A DNA stretch of 64,000 nt from HGM04593 sp045631905 (lineage in GTDB: Bacteria > Bacteroidota > Bacteroidia > Bacteroidales > Bacteroidaceae): positions 89,332 through 153,331 of the forward strand of contig JAZQVO010000040.1 of assembly GCA_045631905.1 (NCBI GenBank), given 5' to 3'. The position numbers and the translations under genes were made by a program. Each line of letters starts with the position of its first letter. The stretch's first letter is position 1. Shown in pieces: positions 35,474 through 44,261 of this stretch. The notes under the pieces are model-generated. The model saw nothing but the letters and a program-made list of their open reading frames with translations. It was not told the DNA's origin and made no database searches.

Positions 35474-36511
35474 ATGAAACTTTACAAACTACCCACAGAA
35501 TACACGCCGATTCTTAACCTCAAACAGACAGAATTAGCAATTAAGCAGATAAAGGAGATTTTTCAGATGAATCTTTCGGCAACATTGAGGTTGCGTCGTG
35601 TGACAGCCCCCCTATTCGTGCTCCAAGGAACAGGCCTTAATGACGACCTTAACGGCTACGAGCACGCCGTTAGCTTCCCCATTCAGGACATGAACGATGC
35701 AGTAGCCGAGGTTGTACACTCACTTGCAAAGTGGAAGCGCGTAACACTCGCCGACTACAATATTGCACAAGGACACGGAATATACACCGACATGAACGCA
35801 ATACGCGCACATGAGGAGCTCGACAACCTACACTCGCTCTATGTAGACCAGTGGGACTGGGAGCGTGTCATAACAGCCGAGGAGCGCACCGTCAAGTTCC
35901 TTAAAACCATCGTCGAAGGCATATACAACGCGTTGCGTCACACCGAATTTACAATATGTGAATATTACCCTCAAATAAAGCCCACTCTCCCCGAAAAAGT
36001 ATTCTTCATACACTCCGAGGAGTTGCGTCGCCTCTACCCCACCCTCACAGCAAAAGAGCGTGAGGAAGAGATAACACGCCTGCACGGAGCCGTTTTCATA
36101 ATAGGCATAGGTGGCAAGCTGGGCGATGGAGAGCCACACGACAACCGCGCACCCGACTACGACGATTACAGCACCCCCAACGAAGAGGGTTTCAACGGCC
36201 TTAACGGCGATCTCATGATATGGTCGAGCGTGCTTGGCAAAGCAGTCGAGCTATCGTCTATGGGCATCAGAGTCGATGAAAAGGCATTGTTACACCAGCT
36301 CAAGATATCGGGCAAGGAGGAGAGAAAAGAGCTATACTTCCACCGTCGCATGTTAGAAGGCACACTGCCTCTAAGCATAGGTGGCGGTATCGGTCAGTCT
36401 CGTCTCTGCATGTTACTGCTCCAAAAAGCACACATAGGCGAGATACAGGCAAGTATCTGGCCACAAGAGATGCGCGAGCAGTGCGCCAAGATAAATATAC
36501 CTCTTATATAA
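35474..36511 (+). CDS. asnA: Aspartate-ammonia ligase
   Basis: AsnA forms asparagine from aspartate, ammonia and ATP; it is structurally a class II aminoacyl-tRNA synthetase-like enzyme. The 345-residue protein has the expected L-R-L-R-R-V-T-A-P-L-F near 38-48, the V-S-F-P-I-Q-D segment near 71, V-D-Q-W-D-W-E near 125-131, and a C-terminal G-G-G-I-G-Q-S-R-L-C-M-L-L motif. Ammonia, not glutamine, is the nitrogen donor, fitting an ammonia-rich anaerobic habitat. It is followed after ten bases by ung, probably on the same transcript. Confidence 0.96.
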   Translation: MKLYKLPTEYTPILNLKQTELAIKQIKEIFQMNLSATLRLRRVTAPLFVLQGTGLNDDLNGYEHAVSFPIQDMNDAVAEVVHSLAKWKRVTLADYNIAQGHGIYTDMNAIRAHEELDNLHSLYVDQWDWERVITAEERTVKFLKTIVEGIYNALRHTEFTICEYYPQIKPTLPEKVFFIHSEELRRLYPTLTAKEREEEITRLHGAVFIIGIGGKLGDGEPHDNRAPDYDDYSTPNEEGFNGLNGDLMIWSSVLGKAVELSSMGIRVDEKALLHQLKISGKEERKELYFHRRMLEGTLPLSIGGGIGQSRLCMLLLQKAHIGEIQASIWPQEMREQCAKINIPLI

Positions 36512-36521
36512 GAGCAAAGAG

Positions 36522-37187
36522 ATGGACGTAAAGATAGAAAGCAGTTGGAAGGAGGTACTTTCCGAAGAGTTCGAAAAAGAATATTTTGCAAAGCTCACAT
36601 CGTTTGTGCGCGAAGAGTACAAAGGAGCAACCCCGGTATACCCTCCCGCCAAGCTCATCTTCAACGCCTTCGACCACTGCCCCTTTAACAACGTAAAGGT
36701 TGTAATACTTGGGCAAGACCCCTACCACGGAGCCGGGCAGGCTAACGGCCTCTGCTTCTCGGTAAACAAAGGCGTTCCCTTCCCACCCTCCTTGCTAAAT
36801 ATATTCAAAGAGATAGAGGCCGACTGCGGAACCCCCATACCTGCCGACGGCGACCTCACACGCTGGAGCGACCAAGGCGTGTTACTCCTAAACGCGACAC
36901 TCACCGTGCGAGCAGCCTCTGCCGGTTCGCACCAAAAGAGAGGCTGGGAAGAGTTCACCGATGCCGCCATACGCACCCTTGCCGAGCGACGCGACAACAT
37001 CGTCTTTATACTTTGGGGCAGTTATGCACAAAAAAAGGGAGCTTTCATCGACCGCAACAGGCACCTCGTGTTGTCATCACCCCACCCGTCACCCCTTTCG
37101 GCCTACCAAGGCTTCTTTGGCAACCACCACTTTACAAAAGCCAACGAATACCTGCTCTCACACGGCAAAGAACCAATAAAATGGTAA
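36522..37187 (+). CDS. ung: Uracil-DNA glycosylase
   Basis: Family 1 uracil-DNA glycosylase, which removes uracil from DNA to start base excision repair. The 221-residue length is normal. It has the water-activating motif G-Q-D-P-Y-H-G near 64-70 with catalytic Asp66, the L-L-L-N-A-T-L-T-V-R segment, and the minor-groove loop H-P-S-P-L-S-A-Y-Q-G-F-F-G near 188-200. It ends at a palindromic terminator shared with lptD. Confidence 0.97.
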   Translation: MDVKIESSWKEVLSEEFEKEYFAKLTSFVREEYKGATPVYPPAKLIFNAFDHCPFNNVKVVILGQDPYHGAGQANGLCFSVNKGVPFPPSLLNIFKEIEADCGTPIPADGDLTRWSDQGVLLLNATLTVRAASAGSHQKRGWEEFTDAAIRTLAERRDNIVFILWGSYAQKKGAFIDRNRHLVLSSPHPSPLSAYQGFFGNHHFTKANEYLLSHGKEPIKW

Positions 37188-37188
37188 A

Positions 37189-37238
37189 CATATATACACA
37201 AAAAAACCGACACATGTGTCGGTTTTTTTGTATATATA
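37189..37238. terminator. Bidirectional terminator between ung and lptD
   Basis: AAAAAACCGACAC, a two-base loop, then GTGTCGGTTTTTTT. Outer TATATAC/GTATATA pairs extend the stem. Confidence 0.85.
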
Positions 37239-37249
37239 TAATTATGACA

Positions 37250-39982
37250 TCAATACCAATCGATGTTGCTACCATTATCGCGCTTATCCCATTTTAGAGC
37301 ATCGGCAAGCATCTGCGATGTAGCTCTGAAACTAAAATTAAACGAGGTGTAAGGGCTCAGCACCACACCACACGACATCTCAAAGCAGTGAAGGTCGCGA
37401 GAGATATTCATAGTAGTGGTAGTCAATTTCTTATTCTCGAAATTATAACCCGAGGTAAAGTTTATGCGCCAGTTGTCGGATATTGAGATATTACCCGAGA
37501 AATTCACGTTTTGCGTATACTTGTAAGGGTAACGCATATCCTTTATATCTATGGGTTTTGAACGATCCTCCGCCATTATTATACCATAAGAGACCGAGAA
37601 ACTCCATGGAATTTTAAAAGGCATATAACCGTCGTGGTCCACATCGGCATTCTTTGCCTCCGTTCTGCTCGAAGCGGCAAGAGAGCTCTTCTTCTTCTCG
37701 GCGGTATCCTCCTCCTTGGTTGCAACAACCTCTTCGTCTTCGTCGGCCTCCACCTCGTCGCGACCAAACAATTTCTTTATTTTCTTCCAGGTTGAGTTAT
37801 TGAACGTATAAGAGATATTCTGGCTCATACCTTGGAAACGGCCGAAACGACCATAAGACCACTCTGTTCGGTCACCAACTATCACCTGACCTCTCTCGTT
37901 AAACTCGTAAGCATATGTTGCAAACACTGCGTTAAGGCTCAAAGTATAATTCTTCGACAATTTAAGACGCAAGCGTGTGGATAGGTTACTCCAAGGCTTT
38001 GTTTTTGCAGCCATGTTGTAGGAGAGCGATGCTCCCAACTCATCAATAAGGCTAACCTTTCTCAAAGAGTCGCTCTTGGTGCGCCACTTCATCTCCACGT
38101 TATTACTGATGTTCATAGAGATGCTACCCGTGCGTCCTTTGCCGGGGATACCGTAAAGGCTACCCTCGTATGGCGAATAATCGACAGTGCGCACCTCTCC
38201 GTTTGCGTCGGTGTAGGTGTACGAGTCGTAATAACCATATCGCTCGGCCGAAAAATCGGGAGCAAAGGTAAACTGTACACTTGGTTTAAAGACGTGTCGC
38301 ACGGTGTGCACTCTGCTGTTCTTCAAGAAGCCGGCAGGCTGATAGAAACCATAGAGGGTGGTATTCATGGATAGAGCCATGTTGTAGTCGTAGACACGGT
38401 TGAAACCGCTCACAGTGTCGCGCACCACCTTGCTTGTCGCCTCGTCCCACTGCTGGTTTATCCTCTTGAAATACCAACGCTCGGTATAATTAATGCTTGG
38501 GGTAACATTTATAAAGTTGAAAAGTTGGAATGTTGCACTGATGGGGATATAGTGTTTCACACCGTTACGCCACTCTGTCGAGAAATTCTTCTCGAAAAGT
38601 TCGTCCTCTTTCGATGTAACACTATTGCTCATCTGACCACTGTACGAAAGAGCAATCTTCTCGTACCACTGCTCGTCGCCGGCACGTTTTTTCTTCTTGA
38701 AAGGGTATTTTTTCGATAACGACACATTGAGACTAGGCAAAGTGAGCGAGATTATTGAGTCCTGCACATTCTGCGAAATATTCATTGTTGTCGATATTGT
38801 AAGCCCCACGTTGGGGAAGGTTTTCGAGTAGCTCACGCTCGAAGTTCTCACCGTTTGCGAGTTATACACAGGGTTGTATATACTATTAAGGTTTGAGCGT
38901 TCGTAGTTTGACGTAGCATAGTTTACGCTCGCCGAGAAGTTGCTGTTGGGGTGAGCTTTCGAGTCTTGACGATGGCTCCAAAGAAAACGGAAGTTTTTAC
39001 CCACACCATAGTCGGGCAGGCCCTTTTCCCCCTCTTTCGTAACAATATAATTAAAACTTACGTTACCCGAATACCTGTATCGTTTGGCATAAGTAGAAGA
39101 GGCTCCCAAGCCCCACGAACCTTTTGTAAAAATTTCGCCTGTGAGTTTAAGGTCGAGTTTGTCGCTTATGGCAAAATAGTAACCTCCGTCGCTCAAATAA
39201 AAACCCCTCTCGGAGTCGTCACCATATGATGGCATGATGAAACCCGATGAATAACTGCTTGTAAAGGGGAAGAAACCAAAAGGTATCGCAACAGGTAACG
39301 GCACATCTTCTATAACTAAATAAGCCGGACCAAAGACCACATCTTTTTTAGGACGCACCTTGGCGCGTGTAAGAGCTATATAAAAGTGTGGGTGAGGAGC
39401 ATCACAAGTGGTATATTTGCCATTATAGGCATAGAACGCGCCTGTTGAATCTTTTTTGGCAGCCTCGCCCATCATGAAACCATCGCCTTGGGCTGTAAAG
39501 ACGTTATTTATATATCCTCGCTTGCTTTTGAAGTTATAGCTTATTTTATCCGACTCGTAAGGCGTATCGCCATCTCGAAAAACAGGAAGACCTTTTATGT
39601 TGCCCAAAGTATCGGCAACACCGGCCGCACGCACCACGCTGCTGTCCATATTCATGGAGATTACAGCTGCATCGAGCTCAATTTTCTGATACTTCACTTT
39701 GCAATCCCCATAAAGAAAAGCATTGCCCGAGCGCGACCACACCATAGAGTCGGCCGACTCGTAATAGACAGGATCCTCCACCGCATCGGTATCTCTTTTC
39801 TTTTCGGGCAAAGAATCTTTTGCCTCTGCAAGCAAAGTATCGGCCTGCAAAGTATCCTGCAACATAACATTAAAGTAATCTTTATGCAAGACAACTCCAT
39901 GCACCGGAGCAACAGCCATCATGGCAAGCACCGACACCAAACACGAAAAAATAATGTTCTTTATATTATGGTACATTAACAT
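37250..39982 (-). CDS. lptD: LPS-assembly outer-membrane protein LptD (OstA-like)
   Basis: A 910-residue outer-membrane barrel protein, the Bacteroidota form of LptD that inserts lipopolysaccharide into the outer leaflet with LptE. A signal peptide (about 1-30) is followed by an OstA/LptA-like jellyroll (about 70-190: Y-G-D-C-K-V-K-Y-Q-K-I-E-L-D-A and D-T-P-Y-E-S-D-K-I-S-Y-N). A long aromatic-rich barrel domain follows, with P-F-G-F-F-P-F near 235 and a terminal W-Y. A Glu/Asp/Lys-rich insert (about 735-775) is probably a loop. The start could be this ATG or the one six bases later; the -7 box at 40008-40001 leaves a short leader either way. Confidence 0.9.
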   Translation of the reverse strand: MLMYHNIKNIIFSCLVSVLAMMAVAPVHGVVLHKDYFNVMLQDTLQADTLLAEAKDSLPEKKRDTDAVEDPVYYESADSMVWSRSGNAFLYGDCKVKYQKIELDAAVISMNMDSSVVRAAGVADTLGNIKGLPVFRDGDTPYESDKISYNFKSKRGYINNVFTAQGDGFMMGEAAKKDSTGAFYAYNGKYTTCDAPHPHFYIALTRAKVRPKKDVVFGPAYLVIEDVPLPVAIPFGFFPFTSSYSSGFIMPSYGDDSERGFYLSDGGYYFAISDKLDLKLTGEIFTKGSWGLGASSTYAKRYRYSGNVSFNYIVTKEGEKGLPDYGVGKNFRFLWSHRQDSKAHPNSNFSASVNYATSNYERSNLNSIYNPVYNSQTVRTSSVSYSKTFPNVGLTISTTMNISQNVQDSIISLTLPSLNVSLSKKYPFKKKKRAGDEQWYEKIALSYSGQMSNSVTSKEDELFEKNFSTEWRNGVKHYIPISATFQLFNFINVTPSINYTERWYFKRINQQWDEATSKVVRDTVSGFNRVYDYNMALSMNTTLYGFYQPAGFLKNSRVHTVRHVFKPSVQFTFAPDFSAERYGYYDSYTYTDANGEVRTVDYSPYEGSLYGIPGKGRTGSISMNISNNVEMKWRTKSDSLRKVSLIDELGASLSYNMAAKTKPWSNLSTRLRLKLSKNYTLSLNAVFATYAYEFNERGQVIVGDRTEWSYGRFGRFQGMSQNISYTFNNSTWKKIKKLFGRDEVEADEDEEVVATKEEDTAEKKKSSLAASSRTEAKNADVDHDGYMPFKIPWSFSVSYGIIMAEDRSKPIDIKDMRYPYKYTQNVNFSGNISISDNWRINFTSGYNFENKKLTTTTMNISRDLHCFEMSCGVVLSPYTSFNFSFRATSQMLADALKWDKRDNGSNIDWY

Positions 39983-40000
39983 TTATCAGCAAATAACAAG

Positions 40001-40008
40001 CAAAAATA
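40001..40008 (-). promoter_or_regulatory. Putative -7 box for lptD
   Basis: TATTTTTG on the minus strand, about 20 bases before the start codon; no well-placed -33 element. Confidence 0.35.
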
Positions 40009-40085
40009 CAAAATAAAAGGGAGTTACCGCTATTTTTACCGCAAAAAAACCTTTGCGAGCACCATTTATCATGCTTTTTAACCTT

Positions 40086-40622
40086 TTACATGAACATTTG
40101 CGCCCATTGCTCTATTTTTCTTACCGATTCATCGGATATTTTTCGCATACTCGCAACAACCTGTTCCATGGTTCTTGCCTCCTCGAGATGCGTTGTCTTG
40201 GAATAAAATTTGTCGGCAAAACATATAAGTTGCTCCTCCAAAGTGACCGGCACAAAATCCATCACCGGCAAAGGCCAACCCTCACGCTCAATCTGCTCTT
40301 TTGTGAGGCCCGTGCCTGTGTGACGCTCGCACACCGAAGCATGACGAGGCAAACCGTGAGAACGCAAAAGCTCGGCACCTAAAAAGCCGTGACATATGTA
40401 AGGCTTGTCGCCCAAGCAATGTATGCGTGGAGCATCGGTGAGAAAAATACCCAAGTCGTGCAACATGGCAGCCTCCTCAATAAACTGCATATCCATATTA
40501 AGTTCGGGGTGGCGTGTCGCAAAATCCAGAGCCAAGGAGGTCACCTTACGAGCATGCACCATAAAGATACGCTTTAACTCATTATCGCAAGGATAATAAC
40601 GGTCGATTATTTCATTTACCAT
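40086..40622 (-). CDS. HD-domain protein
   Basis: A 178-residue soluble protein of the HD phosphohydrolase superfamily. The metal-binding pattern is visible as V-H-A-R-K-V near 25-30, A-A-M-L-H-D-L-G-I-F near 53-62 (the paired His-Asp), H-G-F-L-G-A near 82, and a late C-F-A-D-K-F-Y-S-K. It resembles small HDIG-type proteins of Bacteroidales with unknown nucleotide substrates. I chose the ATG at 40622 over an in-frame ATG nine codons upstream, which adds an unconserved aromatic stretch. Confidence 0.82.
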   Translation of the reverse strand: MVNEIIDRYYPCDNELKRIFMVHARKVTSLALDFATRHPELNMDMQFIEEAAMLHDLGIFLTDAPRIHCLGDKPYICHGFLGAELLRSHGLPRHASVCERHTGTGLTKEQIEREGWPLPVMDFVPVTLEEQLICFADKFYSKTTHLEEARTMEQVVASMRKISDESVRKIEQWAQMFM

Positions 40623-40840
40623 AAAGTATGTTTTACCGCAAAAATACAAACAAACGAGCGAGAAACATAAAGTTTACTTAAATGTTTTTCACAGCGAGTG
40701 TGGAATATTTTAGAGGTTTACCTCAAAAACAGGAACAAACAAGTAAAATACGCCACATATGCTCGAACATTTTACGCCAAACGAAATAAATTTTGCGTGG
40801 GTAACTACAAAGCAGAAAGATAGCAGAGCCTACCCCATAA

Positions 40841-40882
40841 TAAAACACCAAGGAACCTTGCAAAAGGTTCCTTGGTGTTTTA
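40841..40882. terminator. Terminator of pyrH
   Basis: A perfect 18-bp stem (40842-40859 with 40864-40881; core ACACCAAGGAACCTT) with a four-base loop. It is flanked by A and T runs and lies 17 bases beyond the pyrH stop. Confidence 0.85.
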
Positions 40883-40898
40883 TATCTACCAAATAAGT

Positions 40899-41609
40899 TT
40901 ACGGGTGAACAAAAGTTCCTATCTCCTCACCGTTCATAACCTTTTTAAGATTACCAACTATATCCATATTAAAGACATAGATAGGCAGATTATTCTGCTT
41001 ACACATTGCGGTGGCAGTCATATCCATAACCTTCAAGCCACGGCTCAAAACCTCGTCGTAGCTGATATCGTCGAACTTTGTAGCTGTGGGGTCCTTTTCG
41101 GGGTCGGCAGTGTAGATACCATCGACACGGGTACCTTTGAGCATAACATCGGCCTCAATCTCTATACCACGAAGCGAAGAACCTGTATCGGTTGTAAAAT
41201 AGGGGCTTCCTGTACCGGCGGCCATAATAACCACCTTACCCTCCTGCATAGCCTCTATCGCCTTCCATTTTGTATAGAACTCACCCACGGGCTCCATGCG
41301 AATAGCTGTGAGCACTTTGTTGGGAACACCAGCCGCACCAAGAGCCGAGCTCAGTGCCAAGCTGTTGATTACGGTAGCCATCATACCCATCTGGTCGCCC
41401 TTTACACGGTCGAAGCCCTTACCGGCACCGGTAAGACCGCGGAAGATATTTCCACCACCGATAACAATACCTATCTCAACACCCATCTCGGCAACCTCTT
41501 TTATCTGCGCCGCATACTCATTGAGACGTTTAACATCTATTCCATAACCCTGCTCACCCATGAGGCTCTCGCCACTTAATTTAAGAAGAATTCTTTTAAA
41601 CTTTGCCAT
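40899..41609 (-). CDS. pyrH: UMP kinase
   Basis: PyrH phosphorylates UMP to UDP, the first committed step toward UTP and CTP; it is a hexameric amino-acid-kinase-fold enzyme. The 236-residue length is normal. It shows the N-terminal L-K-L-S-G-E-S-L near 9-16, the G-G-G-N-I-F-R-G loop near 52-59, a G-T-G-S-P-Y-F-T-T-D signature near 133-142, and Y-T-A-D-P-E-K-D near 167-174. It is a single-gene unit here; no frr or tsf neighbour is present. Confidence 0.97.
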   Translation of the reverse strand: MAKFKRILLKLSGESLMGEQGYGIDVKRLNEYAAQIKEVAEMGVEIGIVIGGGNIFRGLTGAGKGFDRVKGDQMGMMATVINSLALSSALGAAGVPNKVLTAIRMEPVGEFYTKWKAIEAMQEGKVVIMAAGTGSPYFTTDTGSSLRGIEIEADVMLKGTRVDGIYTADPEKDPTATKFDDISYDEVLSRGLKVMDMTATAMCKQNNLPIYVFNMDIVGNLKKVMNGEEIGTFVHP

Positions 41610-41741
41610 ATGTATAAAATTTATAGTTACTATTTCTTTTGTAAAAATACATCTATTTTCTCAAAAATACAATATTGGTTAAAGAATACTATCTTTTGTT
41701 TCAAAACAGAAGCAAAAAGTATATGCTACAAAAAAAATGTT

Positions 41742-41749
41742 TACCTTCG
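41742..41749 (+). promoter_or_regulatory. Putative -7 box for the 75-residue membrane protein gene
   Basis: TACCTTCG, a TAnnTTCG variant, 17 bases before the ATG at 41766. Confidence 0.35.
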
Positions 41750-41765
41750 CAAAAAATATCGATAT

Positions 41766-41993
41766 ATGAGACTTTTCAGAAAACCCAATACCACTATTGC
41801 CCTATTGGCAATATACACGATAGTTGTGTACAGTTATCTGCTACCCAGAAACACAGAGATGTCCCTGACAGAAAAGTGTATCACTGTGGGCGTTTCGTGT
41901 GTGGTACTTGTTATCTTGTGGATATTGTTGCGCAAACGCGAAAAACTGCGTCGCGAAAGAGAGGAGGATTTAAAAGACAAAAACATTAAATAA
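41766..41993 (+). CDS. Small two-helix membrane protein, unknown function
   Basis: A 75-residue protein. It has two predicted membrane helices (about 9-27 and 38-57) joined by a short loop, and a very basic/acidic C-terminal tail (R-K-R-E-K-L-R-R-E-R-E-E-D). I chose the ATG at 41766 because a -7 box lies just upstream and the earlier in-frame codons are unlike protein. Its last eight bases overlap the 3' end of the convergent birA. Similar small proteins are common in Bacteroidales, but I cannot name the family. Confidence 0.62.
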   Translation: MRLFRKPNTTIALLAIYTIVVYSYLLPRNTEMSLTEKCITVGVSCVVLVILWILLRKREKLRREREEDLKDKNIK

Positions 41994-42747
41994 CCATCTC
42001 CACCTCTTTGAAGGCATAAAGCCGTTCCGAGCCATCGGCATGCAACAGGCATAAACGCCCGTCACTCTCCACACCTTTTATGACAGCTTCGAACGAGTGC
42101 TCCCCCACACGGAAGCGCATCGTTTTCCCATACCCCATGAGCGAGCGTTTGTAATCGGTGGCAAGGGTATCGTACTCCCCACGTTGCAACATTGCATAAT
42201 AATAGGAAAAGCCATCGAGAAGAGCCGAAAGCACATCTTCAACCTCGTGCGAGGTGCCAAGCAACATCTTCATCGACACAGGCACTTTATCCATGGGAGA
42301 GAATACCTCCTCATTAACATTAAGCCCGACACCCACAACAGCACTTTCGACCAACGAGCTTGAATAGTCGAGCTCCACCAATATACCTGCAAGCTTACGA
42401 CCACCGACATAAATATCGTTCGGCCATTTAAGCACGGCATCTATGCCATAGTACCCCATAGCGCCCTTTACAGCCAGAGCAACAGCCTGCGAGAGAGCAA
42501 ACTGACGCACAACCGGCAACGACGAAGGGCGCACCAAGAGGCTCACCAAAAGATTCTCACCCGCACGCGAAAGCCACACGTTACCCCTCTGACCACGACC
42601 GGCAGTCTGCTCGTCGGCATACACTGCCACCACCTCGGCCTTGCCGGCAACACCCCACAAACGCTTTGCCTCGGCTCTCACATAGTTGTTCGTTGAGTCT
42701 ACCGTGGGCAGATGCTCTATATAAAATTCAGGATTACAACATTCCAT
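41986..42747 (-). CDS. birA: Biotin-[acetyl-CoA-carboxylase] ligase
   Basis: BirA makes biotinyl-AMP and attaches biotin to carrier proteins. The 253-residue protein has only the catalytic and C-terminal SH3-like domains: the biotinyl-AMP loop G-R-G-Q-R-G-N-V-W near 52-60, K-W-P-N-D-I-Y near 106-112 and R-K-L-A-G-I-L-V-E near 117-125. There is no N-terminal helix-turn-helix, so unlike E. coli BirA it cannot repress biotin genes. The start overlaps the end of the YjbR-like gene by 14 bases, and it is the last gene of a three-gene operon. Confidence 0.95.
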   Translation of the reverse strand: MECCNPEFYIEHLPTVDSTNNYVRAEAKRLWGVAGKAEVVAVYADEQTAGRGQRGNVWLSRAGENLLVSLLVRPSSLPVVRQFALSQAVALAVKGAMGYYGIDAVLKWPNDIYVGGRKLAGILVELDYSSSLVESAVVGVGLNVNEEVFSPMDKVPVSMKMLLGTSHEVEDVLSALLDGFSYYYAMLQRGEYDTLATDYKRSLMGYGKTMRFRVGEHSFEAVIKGVESDGRLCLLHADGSERLYAFKEVEMVI

Positions 42748-43084
42748 ATTTCAGACGTATCTTTTTGGGTAGTTTTTTAAGCACCTCGGAATATGAGTGG
42801 TCCACAAGTTCAAAGAAAAGTTCGTCGCTCAAATGTTCAATATCGAGTTGGTTCCAATATTTTTTGTTCATGTGCCATGCAGGAGCTATCTGCGGATAGG
42901 CATCGCGCAACTCCAAAGCCCTGTCGGCATCACATTTAACACAGAACCACTTTGTGTTTTCAAGGTCGGTAATTGCAAAAATCTTGTTTTCAACCCTAAA
43001 CACCAAAGTAGTCTCGTCAAAAGGAAAATCCTCGGTCGCTCCCACCTTGCTCAAACAATATAAACGTGCCTCTTCTATATTCAT
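42734..43084 (-). CDS. MmcQ/YjbR-family protein
   Basis: A 116-residue member of the MmcQ/YjbR family, a small CyaY-like fold often called DNA-binding. Family features are the N-terminal E-x-A-R-x-Y-C-L-S-K with F-P-F-D-E near 21-25, K-W-F-C-V-K-C near 44-50, P-A-W-H-M-N-K-K-Y-W-N near 69-79, and E-L-V-D-H-S-Y near 97. I chose the ATG at 43084; another four codons upstream would overlap yraN. Function is not established. It lies five bases after yraN and overlaps birA. Confidence 0.88.
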   Translation of the reverse strand: MNIEEARLYCLSKVGATEDFPFDETTLVFRVENKIFAITDLENTKWFCVKCDADRALELRDAYPQIAPAWHMNKKYWNQLDIEHLSDELFFELVDHSYSEVLKKLPKKIRLKYGML

Positions 43085-43089
43085 AATCA

Positions 43090-43452
43090 CTACCAACTTG
43101 CGGTAAAAGCATCTTCAATATGCACTATGTCGTGATGGTCGCCATCGCCCACCACCGTTATTATGTCGAACCTGTATTGAAGTTCAATATTATTCTCCAA
43201 AATATACACCTCGGCAGCCGATATCAACCTCTCCATCTTGGCCTCGGTCACAGCATCTACCGCCATGCCATAATCCTCGTTCCTACGGCTCTTCACCTCA
43301 ACAAAGACAAGAGTGTCGCGATACTGTGCAATTATATCAATCTCCTTGTGACCGCTTCGCCAATTATATTCATGCACGGCATACCCCTTATCGAGCAGAT
43401 AACGAGCCGCGAGCATTTCTCCTTTGTTGCCTAACAAGTTATGTTGTGCCAT
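43090..43452 (-). CDS. YraN/UPF0102 family nuclease-like protein
   Basis: A 120-residue UPF0102 (YraN) protein with a predicted endonuclease-like fold. The active-site-like pattern is present: G-x-x-G-E near 9-13, A-A-R-Y-L-L near 15-20, E-I-D-I-I near 37-41, and F-V-E-V-K-S-R near 50-56. No clear enzymatic function is known. It heads the yraN-yjbR-birA operon, with a well-spaced promoter (43474-43505). Confidence 0.9.
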   Translation of the reverse strand: MAQHNLLGNKGEMLAARYLLDKGYAVHEYNWRSGHKEIDIIAQYRDTLVFVEVKSRRNEDYGMAVDAVTEAKMERLISAAEVYILENNIELQYRFDIITVVGDGDHHDIVHIEDAFTASW

Positions 43453-43473
43453 GCTATTATACCAACTTTTTGG

Positions 43474-43505
43474 CGAAGATACTATATGTTACAGCGAAAA
43501 ACAAA
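43474..43505 (-). promoter_or_regulatory. Promoter of yraN-yjbR-birA
   Basis: On the minus strand, TTTG (43505-43502), 20 bases, then TATCTTCG (43481-43474). It lies back to back with the plus-strand promoter at 43512-43543. Confidence 0.52.
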
Positions 43506-43511
43506 CTAAAA

Positions 43512-43543
43512 TTTGCTTTTCGAAGGCTTTTACACTAATTTTG
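43512..43543 (+). promoter_or_regulatory. Promoter of the RHH-like protein-tadA operon
   Basis: TTTG (43512-43515), 20 bases, then TAATTTTG (43536-43543), a full consensus match 28 bases before the ATG at 43572. Confidence 0.62.
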
Positions 43544-43571
43544 CATAAGAGAGCATTGTAGAATAAAATTT

Positions 43572-43808
43572 ATGAGCAACAAAGACAAAACACTCAAAGC
43601 CACAGCTACACGCACCCAGCCGGTACGTCACTCACGCGTCGTGTGCCTCGTGAGCGAAGAGGAGATGAAAATAATTGACGATTATCTAAAAAAATACAAG
43701 ATAACGAACAAGAGCAACTGGATGAGAAAAACCCTCCTTACATCTATATACAAGAGCATGGACGCCGACTACCCCACTCTGTTTAGCGAGCACGACATGC
43801 GTCGATAG
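43572..43808 (+). CDS. Small ribbon-helix-helix-like protein, unknown function
   Basis: A 78-residue, basic protein. A segment R-V-V-C-L-V-S-E-E-E-M-K-I-I-D-D-Y-L near 22-39 is followed by K-S-N-W-M-R-K-T-L-L near 47-56. This reads as strand, helix, turn, helix and resembles ribbon-helix-helix DNA-binding proteins such as relaxosome or antitoxin proteins. No toxin or relaxase is nearby. It has its own full-consensus promoter and is followed after 14 bases by tadA, so the two are probably co-transcribed. The family is not one I can name with certainty. Confidence 0.68.
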   Translation: MSNKDKTLKATATRTQPVRHSRVVCLVSEEEMKIIDDYLKKYKITNKSNWMRKTLLTSIYKSMDADYPTLFSEHDMRR

Positions 43809-43822
43809 AAAAAAGAAGCACC

Positions 43823-44254
43823 ATGAACGACGCGGAATACATGAAACAGGCACTTGTCGAAGCACGCAAAGCCTTTGCCAAGGACGAAGTACCCATAGGT
43901 GCCGTAATAGTGTGCAAAGGGCGCATCGTTGCCCGCGCTCACAACCTCACAGAGACACTTAACGATGTTACTGCACATGCCGAGATGCAGGCAATAACAG
44001 CCGCCGCAACCAATATTGGTGGTAAATACCTCAACGATTGCACCCTATACGTAACCGTGGAACCCTGCCCCATGTGTGCAGGAGCCATAGGCTGGGCGCA
44101 GTTAGGACGACTTGTTTATGGTGCCACAGACGAAAAAAGAGGGTACAACAAATTTGCGCCCAACGCTCTGCACCCGAAAACCGAGGTTCTTGCAGGCATC
44201 TGCGCCGATGAATCAACAGCTCTTATGAAAGATTTTTTCTCAAAGAAGAGATAG
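43823..44254 (+). CDS. tadA: tRNA-specific adenosine deaminase
   Basis: TadA converts the wobble adenosine of tRNA-Arg(ACG) to inosine. The 143-residue protein has the zinc/catalytic motif H-A-E at 52-54 and P-C-x-x-C at 81-85 (Cys82, Cys85), with the upstream V-P-I-G-A-V-I-V near 23-30. Length and motifs fit TadA rather than a cytidine or guanine deaminase; the M-C-A-G-A-I string is typical. It is second in a two-gene operon and converges with the DUF4834 gene, seven bases away. Confidence 0.95.
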   Translation: MNDAEYMKQALVEARKAFAKDEVPIGAVIVCKGRIVARAHNLTETLNDVTAHAEMQAITAAATNIGGKYLNDCTLYVTVEPCPMCAGAIGWAQLGRLVYGATDEKRGYNKFAPNALHPKTEVLAGICADESTALMKDFFSKKR

Positions 44255-44261
44255 TTCCCGG

